From contig NZ_CACVCC010000009.1 in NCBI RefSeq assembly GCF_902729355.1, forward strand, positions 1-64,000: a stretch of DNA of 64,000 nt. The letters are read 5' to 3'. Shown here piece after piece: positions 55,297 through 64,000 of the stretch. Source of the stretch: Streptococcus sp. S784/96/1 (GTDB taxonomy: Bacteria > Bacillota > Bacilli > Lactobacillales > Streptococcaceae). Under the pieces are notes generated by a model that saw nothing but the letters and a program-made list of their open reading frames with translations, had not been told where the DNA came from and ran no database searches. The position numbers and the translations under genes are program-made. Every line of letters starts with the position of its first letter. Within the stretch, counting starts at the first letter, position 1.

Positions 55297-55465
55297 TTAT
55301 TTTTTTTATTTTTTCAAAATTATTTTTAGTTTTTCGAAAATATATAACTATTTACACTATTTTTCTATGGCATAACAGTACTCTCACTCAGGTATTTTAA
55401 AGGAAAAATAGATTAGAGAGTTCCAATAAATAAGCACATTATCTTTATTTTTGCAAGAAATATGC

Positions 55466-55500
55466 TCACAAAACTTTATCCTAAGGGTAAAGTTTTGTGA
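55466..55500. promoter_or_regulatory. Perfect 16-bp dyad upstream of the BMC promoter
   Basis: TCACAAAACTTTA (55466-55478) pairs with TAAAGTTTTGTGA (55488-55500). Inner TCC/GGG pairs close a 3-base loop. There is no T tract on either strand. The central ACTTTACCCTTAGGATAAAGT resembles a MerR-type operator, and it lies between the regulator gene and the operon promoter. Confidence 0.55.
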
Positions 55501-55576
55501 ACTAAACAATTATTTATCAATCAAACATCATGACATCTCCCCTAATTAACTGATTCACTAACTGAAAAATATAAAA

Positions 55577-55612
55577 ACGGCCTGAAGATGCTCCTTACAT
55601 TCTTCAAACCGT
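55577..55612 (-). terminator. Terminator of the merR gene
   Basis: ACGG-C-TGAAGA / TCTTCA-AA-CCGT forms an imperfect stem. On the minus strand TTTTTATATTTTT follows, 17 bases past the stop codon. Confidence 0.8.
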
Positions 55613-55628
55613 CCATCTATTAACTATT

Positions 55629-56495
55629 TTATTGATAAAGCTCATCCTGCGTGACAACAGGAATAATAATCTCTGTTACAAATTCATTCTGGTCTTGAGT
55701 CACCCAATAATCAATGACATGGCGCTCATAGCATTCATCTTTTAAGCTATATTTATGCTTCTCTGCGTAGTGCAGTAAGTATCTATATGTCCTATCAATG
55801 CCTTCCAGTGGACCAATATGATAGCATGTTAATGCCATAAATCCACCAAACTTTGAAAAAGTTTCTGACTCTGGAAAACAGTGCTGCAAGATGGTTGCAA
55901 ATTTACTTTCCCCATTCATCTTTTTTAGGTAAGAGTTATATCGCAAAATAACTGGCCCTGAAACTTCTAAATGATGTAACTGTAAATGCCTAATCCACTC
56001 TAAATTAATAATTGACTCTTTGTAATTGTAGCTATATGGCTGTTCCAAATAACAATAACTAGCCTGCTCAGAATAATATTTTACACTAATCATCCGTTCT
56101 ATATTCGCTCCAAAATGATGTTTTCTATTTTGCAGGCACATCTCCCCCTCAACAATCAATTCTAACCAATCATCTACAGATGATAGAGCGATAGATAGCT
56201 CTTCACGCTCGGCATTGATCTCGTCACGCCTTTTCTTGAGATGATAATAATGAGTAGAGCATCCAGCTACATGAATCAGCTCTTTGATTCTTTTTAAACT
56301 TAGCCCAACTTGTTGATAATATTTGATTAATGGTATCAATAGTAGAGCATCTTTATCATAATAGCGATAACCATTTTCACTGGAAATATGCTTAGGATGA
56401 ATTAAACCTAAACTTTCGTAATAGCGTAATGTTTTTGTTGAAACACCACTCATGGCAGCTGCTCTACCAATTGAAAATAGATTATCTACTCCCAT
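55629..56495 (-). CDS. MerR-family activator with GyrI-like effector domain
   Basis: A 288-residue MerR protein. The N-terminal winged HTH is FSIGRAAAMSGVSTKTLRYYESLGL...GYRYYDKDAL. The dimer helix (residues ~85-125) follows, with Cys78 in VAGCSTHYY. The C-terminal half (about 130-285) ends in a GyrI-like fold (GGFMALTCYHIGPLEGIDRTY and VTEIIIPVV), as in BmrR-type ligand sensors. Located upstream of and in the same orientation as the BMC operon, whose promoter has the 19-base spacer MerR proteins need. The ligand could be choline, trimethylamine or an aldehyde. Its own promoter is overlapped by a cre. Confidence 0.87.
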   Translation of the reverse strand: MGVDNLFSIGRAAAMSGVSTKTLRYYESLGLIHPKHISSENGYRYYDKDALLLIPLIKYYQQVGLSLKRIKELIHVAGCSTHYYHLKKRRDEINAEREELSIALSSVDDWLELIVEGEMCLQNRKHHFGANIERMISVKYYSEQASYCYLEQPYSYNYKESIINLEWIRHLQLHHLEVSGPVILRYNSYLKKMNGESKFATILQHCFPESETFSKFGGFMALTCYHIGPLEGIDRTYRYLLHYAEKHKYSLKDECYERHVIDYWVTQDQNEFVTEIIIPVVTQDELYQ

Positions 56496-56541
56496 CCTGT
56501 CCCCCTCACTATTCTATATTTGTAATCTCATCACACAAATC

Positions 56542-56578
56542 ATCTTAATATACAATTTCTTAATTGTCAACGTTTTCA
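56542..56578 (-). promoter_or_regulatory. merR promoter overlapped by a cre site
   Basis: Minus strand: -35 TTGACA (56565-56570), 17-base spacer, -10 TAAGAT (56542-56547). The sequence TGAAAACGTTGACA (56565-56578) matches the cre consensus TGWAANCGNTNWCA at all 14 positions and covers the -35, so CcpA should repress the regulator gene when preferred sugar is present. Confidence 0.8.
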
Positions 56579-56655
56579 CAAACAATATTTTTCATTGAAT
56601 AAAGAGAGTAAAGCATAAATTTATTGTCTAGACATCACATTGTGGATACTTAATT

Positions 56656-57990
56656 TTATTTGATATCACGCATAACATCTCCATCTAATTCAAAAAAGTC
56701 TTGAATTTCTTGAACATATTCGAGAACTCCTTGAAATTCTCCTCTATCATCACGTACTGCCGCATAGGTAACATGGACAAATTTACCAAGTTTTTCCGAC
56801 TTGAACCACATAACGACCTTATCTTTTTGTCCAGTTCGCAATAATTGAAAAATTTTCTTAACCTTATCAAGGACTTTAGGGGGATGACAGAGCTCTACAT
56901 GCCGTCCTACTTGTGATGGGGTACGTTTGAATATCATCTCTTCTGCTGGCACACTGTCATTATAATATTGGAAAATGTCATCCTTATTGACAAAAGTAAT
57001 TTCTAAAGGTAAATGATTGAGAATCAGATTTGCCTGCTCAACAGATAGGTAGCCATTCCCAAAGATTTGAGGAGTCGTTCTGTCTATAACTTCTTCTCTT
57101 TCCTTAGGGACAAAAGTAAGAGTAAAAGTTCCTTCTGGAGTATCAATGGTACGTGTAGTCGTTTTGTCCTCTGAGCCCTCTCTTAATTTTTCTTTATCAG
57201 TATTTTTTTCTTCAAAAGACTCACGGTGTGGAAGCCATTGAGCGGTCGGTTTTATAATAGCATAGCCATAAGTATCACTCTCTCTAGCAATTGAAAGCCA
57301 ATCATCTTGATTAAAGGTTTCTAATAAAATCATGAGTAGTATGGCTTCTTCTTTGAAAATCATTTCTTCAAATTCTTTTGCAAAAATTTCAAAAAGGTAT
57401 GAAACATCATTGATATCATATGGAGGTAATTGTTCAACTGAATTTTTGAAATTTTTAAAGAGCTCACGAATCTCATCATCTACTCCCCACATGACCTTTG
57501 GAGGCGCATCATGTCCATAACGTTCCATAATCGGGAAGAAGAGTTTTTCTTTACGCGTGTAATGATGATGAAATTGGCCCAATAATCCAACTTGATGAGT
57601 AAGTCCCTTTATCAACTCATCTCGAAATTCTATGCTATCAGGTTGGGATAAGTTGTCTATAATTCTACGGATACGTAACATAGCTGCACGCAAAGCTAAA
57701 TTTTCTTGTTTAAAAATATAAACAGGGTGACCTTCTTGCTCACTATCTGGAACGTTCACATCTGAAATAACTCCTTTAAAGAGATTAGCATGAACATTAC
57801 AGAGGCTCATGACATCTTCAAATGTAATCCCAGTATCTGATGACATCAGTTCATGCTCCATCATTGAAATTTCTAAAGCTGACACTCCTTTAAAATGTTT
57901 GTCAAATTGTTCTTGAACACTTTCAGGACTCGCTCCATGATGCAGGTCCAGAAGAATTGATTTTAAAACATCAATGCGATTATCTACCAT
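56656..57990 (-). CDS. DUF438/hemerythrin/PAS sensor protein
   Basis: A 444-residue three-part protein. It has an N-terminal DUF438 (NRIDVLKSILLDLHHGASPES), a central hemerythrin-like HHE domain (LLGQFHHHYTRKEKLFFPIMERYGHD, HHxxxE pattern), and a C-terminal PAS domain (LPLEITFVNKDDIFQYYNDSVP...). These proteins are common in anaerobes and lactic bacteria and are thought to sense oxygen, redox or NO through a di-iron site. Start at MVDNRID behind GGAGATTAAG; an upstream in-frame codon overlaps the previous stop. Paired with the DUF1858 gene by a one-base gap. Confidence 0.85.
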   Translation of the reverse strand: MVDNRIDVLKSILLDLHHGASPESVQEQFDKHFKGVSALEISMMEHELMSSDTGITFEDVMSLCNVHANLFKGVISDVNVPDSEQEGHPVYIFKQENLALRAAMLRIRRIIDNLSQPDSIEFRDELIKGLTHQVGLLGQFHHHYTRKEKLFFPIMERYGHDAPPKVMWGVDDEIRELFKNFKNSVEQLPPYDINDVSYLFEIFAKEFEEMIFKEEAILLMILLETFNQDDWLSIARESDTYGYAIIKPTAQWLPHRESFEEKNTDKEKLREGSEDKTTTRTIDTPEGTFTLTFVPKEREEVIDRTTPQIFGNGYLSVEQANLILNHLPLEITFVNKDDIFQYYNDSVPAEEMIFKRTPSQVGRHVELCHPPKVLDKVKKIFQLLRTGQKDKVVMWFKSEKLGKFVHVTYAAVRDDRGEFQGVLEYVQEIQDFFELDGDVMRDIK

Positions 57991-57991
57991 C

Positions 57992-58219
57992 TTAATCTCC
58001 AATCACTTCATAACCATGAAATTCTAAGGTACGTTTCATTTTTTCTAAAGAGAGGTTAATCATCTTAGAACCAGTTTTTAAACTGGTTACTTTGCCGACT
58101 GTATTTAACATGGCTGGATTAGCTAGTGGTTTAAAACCTAGCTCAATCAAAATATCTTTGAGTTCTGGATTCTTTTTAATCACTTCTGCAACTGGTATCG
58201 TTAAATCAACACTATTCAT
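57992..58219 (-). CDS. DUF1858 domain protein
   Basis: A 75-residue DUF1858 protein (VDLTIPVAEVIKKNPELKDILIELGFKPLANPAML). DUF1858 normally has a Cys pair near CxxC for a metal or disulfide; none is seen here. It is the small partner of DUF438 proteins in many Firmicutes, here translationally adjacent. Function unknown; a partner of the redox sensor is likely. Confidence 0.82.
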   Translation of the reverse strand: MNSVDLTIPVAEVIKKNPELKDILIELGFKPLANPAMLNTVGKVTSLKTGSKMINLSLEKMKRTLEFHGYEVIGD

Positions 58220-58256
58220 TACTACTCCTTTTTATAGCTGAGAACGAAAGTCAAAA

Positions 58257-58272
58257 AGGAGCCTAGGCTCCT
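58257..58272 (-). terminator. Terminator of the ATP-cone gene
   Basis: Perfect palindrome AGGAGCCTAGGCTCCT followed on the minus strand by TTTT, about 6 bases past the stop codon. Confidence 0.8.
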
Positions 58273-58278
58273 AAATAC

Positions 58279-58617
58279 TTATTTTGTTTGTTCAAATCTT
58301 AAATGAACAACAATGCTATCACCGTAGCCGTTACGCTCTAAATCACGTTGCAAACGATACGCAATATAGTGCTCTGCGATGTTGATATAACCGGCATCCA
58401 TAAGACGATTTTCAACACATGATTGAATCATGCTGATTGTTGGGCGTTCAACTTGTGCATCTTCTAAATCAATCGTTACTTTTTTAGTTACTTGAGTAAG
58501 ATTTTGACGCCATGTATCATCAATCACATAAACTGTTTGAGCAGCCTTAATAATGGCTTGGTAAATCTTTTCAGGATCAAAGTCAGCAACTTGTCCATTA
58601 CGTTTTATAATTTGCAT
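58279..58617 (-). CDS. Free-standing ATP-cone domain protein
   Basis: A 112-residue protein: MQIIKRNGQVADFDPEKIYQ, then IQSCVENRLMDAGYINIAEHYIAYR. This is the ATP-cone that controls class I/III ribonucleotide reductases and NrdR, here without a reductase or zinc domain behind it. The stop codon and a terminator follow directly, so it is not a frameshifted nrdD. The start is chosen behind AGAGGTG. It may be a stand-alone nucleotide sensor. Confidence 0.75.
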   Translation of the reverse strand: MQIIKRNGQVADFDPEKIYQAIIKAAQTVYVIDDTWRQNLTQVTKKVTIDLEDAQVERPTISMIQSCVENRLMDAGYINIAEHYIAYRLQRDLERNGYGDSIVVHLRFEQTK

Positions 58618-58694
58618 AAAAACACCTCTTTTCATAAATTTTCATCTTACTTACATTATGCAAGTGTTTTCATGATTTGTCAAGCTTTTCTGTG

Positions 58695-59198
58695 CTAAAC
58701 TTGACGTTTTAGATGAACCCCTTTAGGAAATGAGGGATCTTGCTTACTTTCAGTAGCGTATTGGAAGACAAAGCCCTGCTTTTCATAAAAAGACAAACCA
58801 ATCTGATTTCCCTCCATAGCAGAGGTAATCCATTGTTGCTCTATCCCATAAGTTTCTTTTTGATAGGCTGTGAAAGCATCGACTAGATGACTACCAATAC
58901 CGCGACGTTTTAAATTAGGATCAACGTAGAGAACATAAATATGTCCCTCATTATTATCGTCAATGCCGCCACCGATACAACCCAGAACCTTGTCATCCTC
59001 TACTGCAACCCAGTAGCCATGATAATAGGGACTGTTGTCCAGAACATCCTTAGTAACACGTTCTTCGTTATAATACTCTTCAATCACTTGATCGATATAG
59101 GAGTGTGGGACTAAATCTTTATAAGTTTCTTGCCAACCACGACTACAAATATCCATAATCTGAGGAACATCTTTTAACTCTGCTCTTCTGATAATCAT
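58695..59198 (-). CDS. GNAT-family N-acetyltransferase
   Basis: A 167-residue acetyltransferase: MIIRRAELKDVPQIMDICSRGWQETY, then VLYVDPNLKRRGIGSHLVDAF carrying the acetyl-CoA-binding R-R-G-I-G (about residues 98-102), and ISFYEKQGF-like LSFYEKQGFVFQYA. The substrate is unknown. It lies directly after dapA in the same direction with 15 bases between, so it may be co-transcribed with it. Confidence 0.85.
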   Translation of the reverse strand: MIIRRAELKDVPQIMDICSRGWQETYKDLVPHSYIDQVIEEYYNEERVTKDVLDNSPYYHGYWVAVEDDKVLGCIGGGIDDNNEGHIYVLYVDPNLKRRGIGSHLVDAFTAYQKETYGIEQQWITSAMEGNQIGLSFYEKQGFVFQYATESKQDPSFPKGVHLKRQV

Positions 59199-59213
59199 CA
59201 ACTCAACTTCTCC

Positions 59214-60149
59214 TTAGTAATCTGGTCGTACAACGCCTGTTACTGTTGCGCGTGTTGCTTCATAATCTCCATCAACAACTACCTTAATGATACGTTTGGC
59301 GTCTTCTTCTGGTGCAGCTACTAATGGCAGACGCAACGGTCCTACATCTAAACCTAAGTAGTTAAGAACGGCCTTAACTGGTGCAGGACTCGGATAAGAG
59401 AAGAGGGCATTGACTTTTGGAATAAATTGACGTTGGATAGTTGCTGCTTTTTTTATATTGTTATTCTCAATCGCTTGCAACATTTCAAACATTTCATCAC
59501 CATTGGTATGTGATGCTACAGAAATTATCCCATCTGCACCAAGGTTCATAGCATGGAAAGCATCCCCATCTTCACCAGTATAAATCAAGAAATCTTCTGG
59601 TTTGTGTTCAATAAGATAAGCCATATTAGCAAGACTGGTACATTCTTTTACCCCAATAATATTGGGATGCTCTGCCAAACGAAGCATGGTTTCAGGAGTC
59701 ATTTCAACAACAACACGACCTGGAATATTATAAATAATAATTGGTAAATCACTAGCATCCGCAATAGCTTTAAAATGCTGGTACATGCCTTCTTGAGAAG
59801 GTTTATTGTAATAGGGAACAATAGCCAGACCGGCAGCAAAACCTCCGAACTCAGCTACTTCTTTAGCAAATTCAATGGAATCTCGTGTGTCATTGGTTCC
59901 AACACCAGCAATGAGCGGCACACGACCGTTCACAATTTTCTGAACAGCGGCAAATAACTCCAACTCTTCATCATGGGTTAAAGTTGGACTTTCAGCCGTT
60001 GTCCCAGCCAATAAAATTCCTTCTGTGTGATGTGCCAGCAAATGTTCCACCAAAGCCGGTAAGGCATCAAAATTAATGGAGCCATTCTCGTGAAATGGGG
60101 TTACCATGGCTGTAATAATTTTTGCATTTCTTAAATCCTGGATAGACAT
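59214..60149 (-). CDS. dapA: 4-hydroxy-tetrahydrodipicolinate synthase
   Basis: A 311-residue class I aldolase. It has [20 protein letters not shown] at the start, [13 protein letters not shown] (phosphate/pyruvate Thr-Thr), the catalytic Tyr in YNIPGRV, and the Schiff-base Lys in [14 protein letters not shown] (near residue 170). It condenses pyruvate with aspartate semialdehyde on the way to lysine and diaminopimelate. The start at MSIQDLRN follows AAGGAGAATTGT. asd is just upstream, supplying its substrate. Confidence 0.95.
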   Translation of the reverse strand: MSIQDLRNAKIITAMVTPFHENGSINFDALPALVEHLLAHHTEGILLAGTTAESPTLTHDEELELFAAVQKIVNGRVPLIAGVGTNDTRDSIEFAKEVAEFGGFAAGLAIVPYYNKPSQEGMYQHFKAIADASDLPIIIYNIPGRVVVEMTPETMLRLAEHPNIIGVKECTSLANMAYLIEHKPEDFLIYTGEDGDAFHAMNLGADGIISVASHTNGDEMFEMLQAIENNNIKKAATIQRQFIPKVNALFSYPSPAPVKAVLNYLGLDVGPLRLPLVAAPEEDAKRIIKVVVDGDYEATRATVTGVVRPDY

Positions 60150-60277
60150 ACAATTCTCCTTTTTCAATAAGGTATTTGAAAAGACATACTTAACTTCAAA
60201 TCAACATCTCAAAATCCCTCTACTAATTAGACAAAAAGCCAGAACAAAGACATACTCAGCCCAGCTTAACTGATGAC

Positions 60278-61354
60278 TTATTTCAACTCAAAAACAAGTT
60301 CTTTTGTCGGACGTACCAAGCCACGTTCATGTAAGCTTTCAGCAATCTGTACTGAGTTCCAAGCAGCGCCTTTAAGAAGATTATCCGAAACAATCCACAT
60401 GTGAATGCCATTCTCAGCGTCCAAATCTTTACGAATACGACCAACAAATGTTTCACGACGACCAACAGCATTTATCGCTTGAGGATAGATTTGGTTAGCC
60501 ACGTCATCTTCCAGAACTGCACCTGGGAAATTAGCAATCGCTTCTTTGACATCTGAAATTGGAGCTGGATCAATCGTTTCAATATAGACTGACTCTGAAT
60601 GACCAGACAAAACAGGGACGCGAACACAGGTTGCAGAAACCTTAATAGCATCATCTTCCATGATTTTCTTGGTTTCTTTGGTCATCTTCATTTCTTCATA
60701 AGTGTAGTCATTGTCTGTAAACAAATCAATCTGCGGTAGAGCATTAAAAGCAATCGGATAATGCTTTTTGTCACCACCGGACGGTAAAATTTTAGCAGTC
60801 AGATGTTTAGGGTCAACACCATCAACAACTGCTTCATGCAATTGACCTAACGTTTCTTGGATAGCTGTTGCCCCGGCACCTGATACCGCTTGATAAGTTG
60901 ACACGATGATACGGTCTAGACCCCAGCGCTGACGAATCGGTTCAAGAGCCACCATCATTTGAATCGTTGAACAATTTGGACAAGCAATAATTCCCTTGTG
61001 AGCATCCATGGCGTGAGCATTAACTTCTGGAACCACCAATGGTACATCGGGATTTTGACGGAAATAGGAGGTATTATCAACCACAACTGCACCCGCTTTG
61101 ACCGCATAAGGAGCAAACTTAGCAGATGTCCCACCACCAGCTGAAAAGAGAGCAATGTCAACTCCTTCAAAAGCTGTTTCTGTCGTTTCTTCAATTTCGA
61201 TTTCCTGACCTTTGAACGTCAATGTTTTACCGACCGAACGTGCAGACGCCAATAGACGAACCTTGTCAAGAGGAAGGGTTGTCTCTTCCAACATTTTAAT
61301 CATTTGTGTTCCGACAGCACCAGTGGCACCAACAACAGCAACAGTATATCCCAT
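60278..61354 (-). CDS. asd: Aspartate-semialdehyde dehydrogenase
   Basis: A 358-residue enzyme. NADP motif [16 protein letters not shown], catalytic Cys in [17 protein letters not shown] (near residue 130), and active-site His in [16 protein letters not shown]-type [13 protein letters not shown]. It reduces aspartyl phosphate to aspartate semialdehyde for threonine, methionine and lysine synthesis. It sits before dapA, with a 128-base gap, so it is either co-transcribed or separately promoted. Confidence 0.96.
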   Translation of the reverse strand: MGYTVAVVGATGAVGTQMIKMLEETTLPLDKVRLLASARSVGKTLTFKGQEIEIEETTETAFEGVDIALFSAGGGTSAKFAPYAVKAGAVVVDNTSYFRQNPDVPLVVPEVNAHAMDAHKGIIACPNCSTIQMMVALEPIRQRWGLDRIIVSTYQAVSGAGATAIQETLGQLHEAVVDGVDPKHLTAKILPSGGDKKHYPIAFNALPQIDLFTDNDYTYEEMKMTKETKKIMEDDAIKVSATCVRVPVLSGHSESVYIETIDPAPISDVKEAIANFPGAVLEDDVANQIYPQAINAVGRRETFVGRIRKDLDAENGIHMWIVSDNLLKGAAWNSVQIAESLHERGLVRPTKELVFELK

Positions 61355-61478
61355 ATAGTCTCCTTCATTTGAGAAATAGCAGAGCTACTTTCAAAATATT
61401 CTAACAATTTATACAAATTTTATTATACTACAATAGCTAAACCTTGAAAAGTTGAAAACTCAAAAAAAGTTGTACAAA

Positions 61479-61512
61479 ATGAAAAAGTTCCCAAAACCTG
61501 AGAACTTTTCAT
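61479..61512 (-). terminator. Terminator of clpL
   Basis: ATGAAAA-GTTC / GAAC-TTTTCAT with one bulged A and an 11-base loop. T-rich minus-strand sequence (TTTTTCATTTTG) follows, 12 bases past the clpL stop. Confidence 0.75.
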
Positions 61513-61523
61513 TTAATCAACAT

Positions 61524-63614
61524 TTAGGCTTCTTTTATCACCACTTGCCCGTCAACGATTTCAGCTACTAAGTTTTTAGCATCTGTATGGTCTAGATAGA
61601 AATCTGTCACCTTGTCACGAATGTCATTTTCAATCACACGTCTAAGTGGTCGAACGCCCATTGTTTCATCGTAACCTGCTTCCGTTAGATAATCAATAAC
61701 GTCATCAGTTACCGTCAAGGTAATGGCTTTTTTAGCTAAGGTTTGGTTAACTTGGTCAAGCATAAGGTCAACAATCTTCTTCAAATCATCCTTAGTCAAA
61801 CTATGGAACTCGATAACACCATTGAAGCGATTGAGAAATTCTGGTCTAAAGTATGGTGCAATTCTATCCATAATTGGAAGCTCTGCTTTTTCTCCAGAAG
61901 GGTGATAACCAAAACCGGCATTTGACGTTGCAATAATCACTGTATTTTTGAAATTAACTGTATTTCCTTGTCCATCTGTTAAGTGACCATCATCTAAAAC
62001 TTGAAGCAAAAGGGTGATAACTTGTGGATCTGCTTTTTCAATTTCATCCAAAAGTACGATAGCATAAGGATTTCGGCGTACCCGTTCTGTTAGGGTATGG
62101 CTATTATCATCGTAGCCCACATAGCCCGCTGTCGTCCCAATCAATTTGGAAACTGCTGTTTTATCACTATACTCTGACATGTCTAATCGTATGATAGCCT
62201 CTTTCGTCCCAAACATATCAAGCGCTAACTGTTTGGCAAGTTCTGTTTTACCAACACCTGTTGGACCCACAAAGAGGAAGGAGCCAATCGGACGATTACC
62301 TTCATCAAAACCGGCACGATTGCGTCGAATAGCTTTGGCAACAGCTTCTACTGCTTGGTCCTGTCCAATAACCTTACCTTCGAGACGATAAGCCATTTCT
62401 TTGAGTCGTTCAATATCAGATGCTCCCATTTGTGAAACAGGCACACCAGACAATCGTTCTACGGATTCAGCAATATCATTGATGCCAGCTGTCACTTTTT
62501 GATTATCAGTGTGATTAGCCATCTGTTTTTCTAATTCTTCAATACGAACTTTGGCTTGAAGGGCTTTTTCATAATCTTCTCTAGCTGCAAAATCTTCTTG
62601 TCTCGCTTTTTGCTTTGCTATTTCCGCTTCAATCGTCTTAATATCTGTCACAGGATGTTGGGCTGCTAAGTGAGCAGCTGTCATATCAACCAAGTCAATA
62701 GCCTTATCTGGTAAGCTACGTTGTGGGATATATTGAATAGAGTAATCCACTGCTGCTTTCAACACCTCATCAGGTAACAGAACGTTGTGGTGTCCTTCGT
62801 AAAGAGAACGAATGCCTTTCAAAATAGCAAGCGTATCTTCTGCAGACGGTGCATTAACTTTGACTTCATTGAAACGACGAGCGAGAGCGGCATTTTTCAT
62901 GATAGTATTACGGTACTCATCCTGTGTTGTTGCACCAATAACAGTCAATTCTCCACGAGAGAGTGCCGGTTTTATCATATCTGCTAAGCCTTTTGAACCA
63001 GAATCTCCGCCAGTAGAACCTGCCCCTAAAATTTGGTGGATCTCATCAAAGAAGAGAATCACATTTCCTGCTGCTTTCACTTCTTCCACTAAGTTTTGAA
63101 TGTTTTCTTCAAAAGCTCCTCGGTACTGAGTGCCAGCTTCTAATCCAGAAATATCAATAGAGATAATTTCTTTATTCTTGATTGAAGCTGGAACATCACC
63201 AGCTATGATAGCCTGTGCTAGTCCTTCAACAACTGCTGTTTTACCAACACCAGCATCGCCAACTAATACAGGATTATTTTTTGTACGACGGGCTAAAATT
63301 TCAGCAGTTTCTTGAATTTCCTTATTACGGCCAATAACTGGATCAAGATTACCTTGTCGAGCTTCTTCGGTTAGGTTTGTTCCTAATTTTGCAAGGATGC
63401 CATCTTCTTTCATCCTAGCACCTTTCTCTGGTGCAATTCCCTCAGCTTGAGGTAATTTACCTATCTGGCGATAGATAGCAAACTCTTCTGGTGTGACTTC
63501 GCGTCCATTGATCATATAACGACGGCTTTCAGAGCGATAACCACCCATGTTTCCCATCAATTGGTTAAAAATATCGTCCATGTTATTAAAATTGTTAAAA
63601 TCATTATTTCTCAT
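61524..63614 (-). CDS. clpL: ClpL chaperone ATPase (HSP100)
   Basis: A 696-residue HSP100 of the ClpL type: an Asn-rich N-terminus ([20 protein letters not shown]) rather than the ClpB/ClpC domain. Two AAA+ modules have Walker A GDAGVGKT near residue 120 and GPTGVGKT near 450, and Walker B segments [15 protein letters not shown] and [13 protein letters not shown] short coiled middle region ([19 protein letters not shown]) separates them. It refolds heat-damaged proteins without needing ClpP. RBS AAAGGAGATAAC. The promoter and long leader carry three CtsR-type repeats, consistent with heat-shock control. Confidence 0.95.
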   Translation of the reverse strand: MRNNDFNNFNNMDDIFNQLMGNMGGYRSESRRYMINGREVTPEEFAIYRQIGKLPQAEGIAPEKGARMKEDGILAKLGTNLTEEARQGNLDPVIGRNKEIQETAEILARRTKNNPVLVGDAGVGKTAVVEGLAQAIIAGDVPASIKNKEIISIDISGLEAGTQYRGAFEENIQNLVEEVKAAGNVILFFDEIHQILGAGSTGGDSGSKGLADMIKPALSRGELTVIGATTQDEYRNTIMKNAALARRFNEVKVNAPSAEDTLAILKGIRSLYEGHHNVLLPDEVLKAAVDYSIQYIPQRSLPDKAIDLVDMTAAHLAAQHPVTDIKTIEAEIAKQKARQEDFAAREDYEKALQAKVRIEELEKQMANHTDNQKVTAGINDIAESVERLSGVPVSQMGASDIERLKEMAYRLEGKVIGQDQAVEAVAKAIRRNRAGFDEGNRPIGSFLFVGPTGVGKTELAKQLALDMFGTKEAIIRLDMSEYSDKTAVSKLIGTTAGYVGYDDNSHTLTERVRRNPYAIVLLDEIEKADPQVITLLLQVLDDGHLTDGQGNTVNFKNTVIIATSNAGFGYHPSGEKAELPIMDRIAPYFRPEFLNRFNGVIEFHSLTKDDLKKIVDLMLDQVNQTLAKKAITLTVTDDVIDYLTEAGYDETMGVRPLRRVIENDIRDKVTDFYLDHTDAKNLVAEIVDGQVVIKEA

Positions 63615-63645
63615 TGTTATCTCCTTTTAGCTAGCACTGCGTTTG

Positions 63646-63662
63646 TTTGACTAAAACTGACC
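63646..63662 (-). promoter_or_regulatory. CtsR-like box in clpL leader
   Basis: Minus strand GGTCAGTTTTAGTCAAA: the 7-3-7 heptad pattern of CtsR (RGTCAAA NAN RGTCAAA) with changes in the first heptad. It lies downstream of the promoter, 32 bases before the start codon. Confidence 0.5.
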
Positions 63663-63724
63663 TTTTATCTAAAAAATTAGAAAGTAGTCAAGTCGTCTAA
63701 TAATTTCGGGCTCAGGTTGATATT

Positions 63725-63741
63725 CCTGACCAAAACTGACC
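63725..63741 (-). promoter_or_regulatory. CtsR-like box in clpL leader
   Basis: Minus strand GGTCAGTTTTGGTCAGG: two GGTCAG heptads in 7-3-7 spacing, resembling the CtsR consensus. It shares the string AAAACTGACC with the box at 63646. Confidence 0.45.
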
Positions 63742-63867
63742 TTTATTTTAAAATTAAAATGACTATCCATCTGAGCCACCTCTTTCGTTAAAAGTTTTCT
63801 ACTTCCACCACTCAAATCATTAATCTCTAAGTGGAGATGATAAGGTATTTTCTAACCTTATAATTGT

Positions 63868-63897
63868 ATTATATACCTTTGGTCAGTAAAGGTCAAA
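63868..63897 (-). promoter_or_regulatory. clpL promoter with overlapping CtsR box
   Basis: Minus strand: -35 TTGACC (63891-63896), 17-base spacer, -10 TATAAT (63868-63873). On the plus strand GGTCAGTAAAGGTCAAA (63881-63897) matches CtsR's RGTCAAANANRGTCAAA with two mismatches and covers the -35. A leader of about 250 bases follows. Confidence 0.85.
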
Positions 63898-64000
63898 TAT
63901 TTTGTTCAGAATTTTTGTAAACCCAAATTGTCCCGCGTTGTAAAATTAAGCTAGACAGAAAAAGCCATCTATGTTAGTCTCAGATAAACTACCACATTTG
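63898..64000. other. Window-edge sequence, unassigned
   Basis: The last ~100 bases hold no supported feature; they may be the flank of another gene or mobile element beyond the window. Confidence 0.4.

Noticed and set aside
55466-55500. Rex-binding site
   Set aside because: Rex sites read TTGTG...CACAA; here the halves are turned the other way (TTCACAAAA...TTTTGTGA).
1-64000. CRISPR array, tRNA, rRNA or prophage
   Set aside because: No regular spacer-repeat pattern, tRNA cloverleaf or phage module was noticed on reading.

Overview
The window is a low-GC Firmicutes chromosome segment that I place in the genus Streptococcus. The support is CiaRH with a CiaH histidine box matching the streptococcal family, a CtsR-type clpL promoter, water-forming NADH oxidase, an Spx-family protein, the rsmC-deoA-deoC-cdd-bmpA-nupABC nucleoside block, coaA next to rpsT, and several decayed IS3/IS30-type transposase fragments. 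I cannot fix the species. Almost every gene reads on the minus strand; only coaA, rpsT and a small kinase-like gene read plus. No rRNA, tRNA, CRISPR or prophage was seen.

Layout. 1-650: wreck of an IS3-family element. 1.1-3.4 kb: GNAT protein and NADH oxidase. 3.4-4.4 kb: gene-free, rich in inverted repeats. 4.4-12.3 kb: nucleoside uptake (BmpA-NupABC) and salvage (cdd, deoC, deoA) behind an rsmC-like methyltransferase. 12.5-14.3 kb: coaA, rpsT, P-loop protein. 14.6-16.6 kb: ciaRH. 17.1-23.2 kb: catabolic locus (C26 amidohydrolase, amino acid permease, RidA, trans-sulfuration-type PLP enzyme, PepV-like dipeptidase, YheO/DauR-like regulator) with a cre-overlapped promoter. 23.9-31.5 kb: pepN, phoU and pstSCAB with two pstB genes. 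31.6-36.3 kb: rRNA methyltransferase, inositol-phosphatase-family protein, UPF0223, spx, ribF, truB. 36.5-55.2 kb: a bacterial microcompartment (BMC) operon. 55.6-56.5 kb: its probable MerR-type regulator. 56.7-64 kb: DUF438/DUF1858 pair, free-standing ATP-cone, GNAT, dapA, asd, clpL.

The main find is the 15-19 kb BMC operon. The signature enzyme is a glycyl radical enzyme (short CutC form, choline trimethylamine-lyase) with its radical-SAM activase (CutD). Choline would be cleaved to trimethylamine plus acetaldehyde inside a shell built of six BMC-domain proteins and one EutN-type vertex protein, with no tandem-BMC (BMC-T) gene. Acetaldehyde would then be split between acetyl-CoA/acetyl-phosphate (acylating aldehyde dehydrogenase, PduL) and ethanol (iron alcohol dehydrogenase). 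A DMT-family transporter is a candidate choline permease. The operon ends with pyruvate:ferredoxin oxidoreductase, unusual for a streptococcus and a plausible electron source for CutD.

Three operon members look like catalytically degenerate relatives of known enzymes: an aldehyde dehydrogenase homologue without the catalytic Cys, a EutT-like protein without the usual nucleotide-site motif, and a EutP-like protein with a broken Walker A. The operon has a textbook MerR-type promoter (TTGACC, 19-bp spacer, TACAAT), and the merR gene has a promoter whose -35 lies inside a perfect cre match. This suggests a cascade from glucose through CcpA and the MerR protein to the choline compartment. Gene functions are inferred from sequence motifs and family knowledge; no searches were run.
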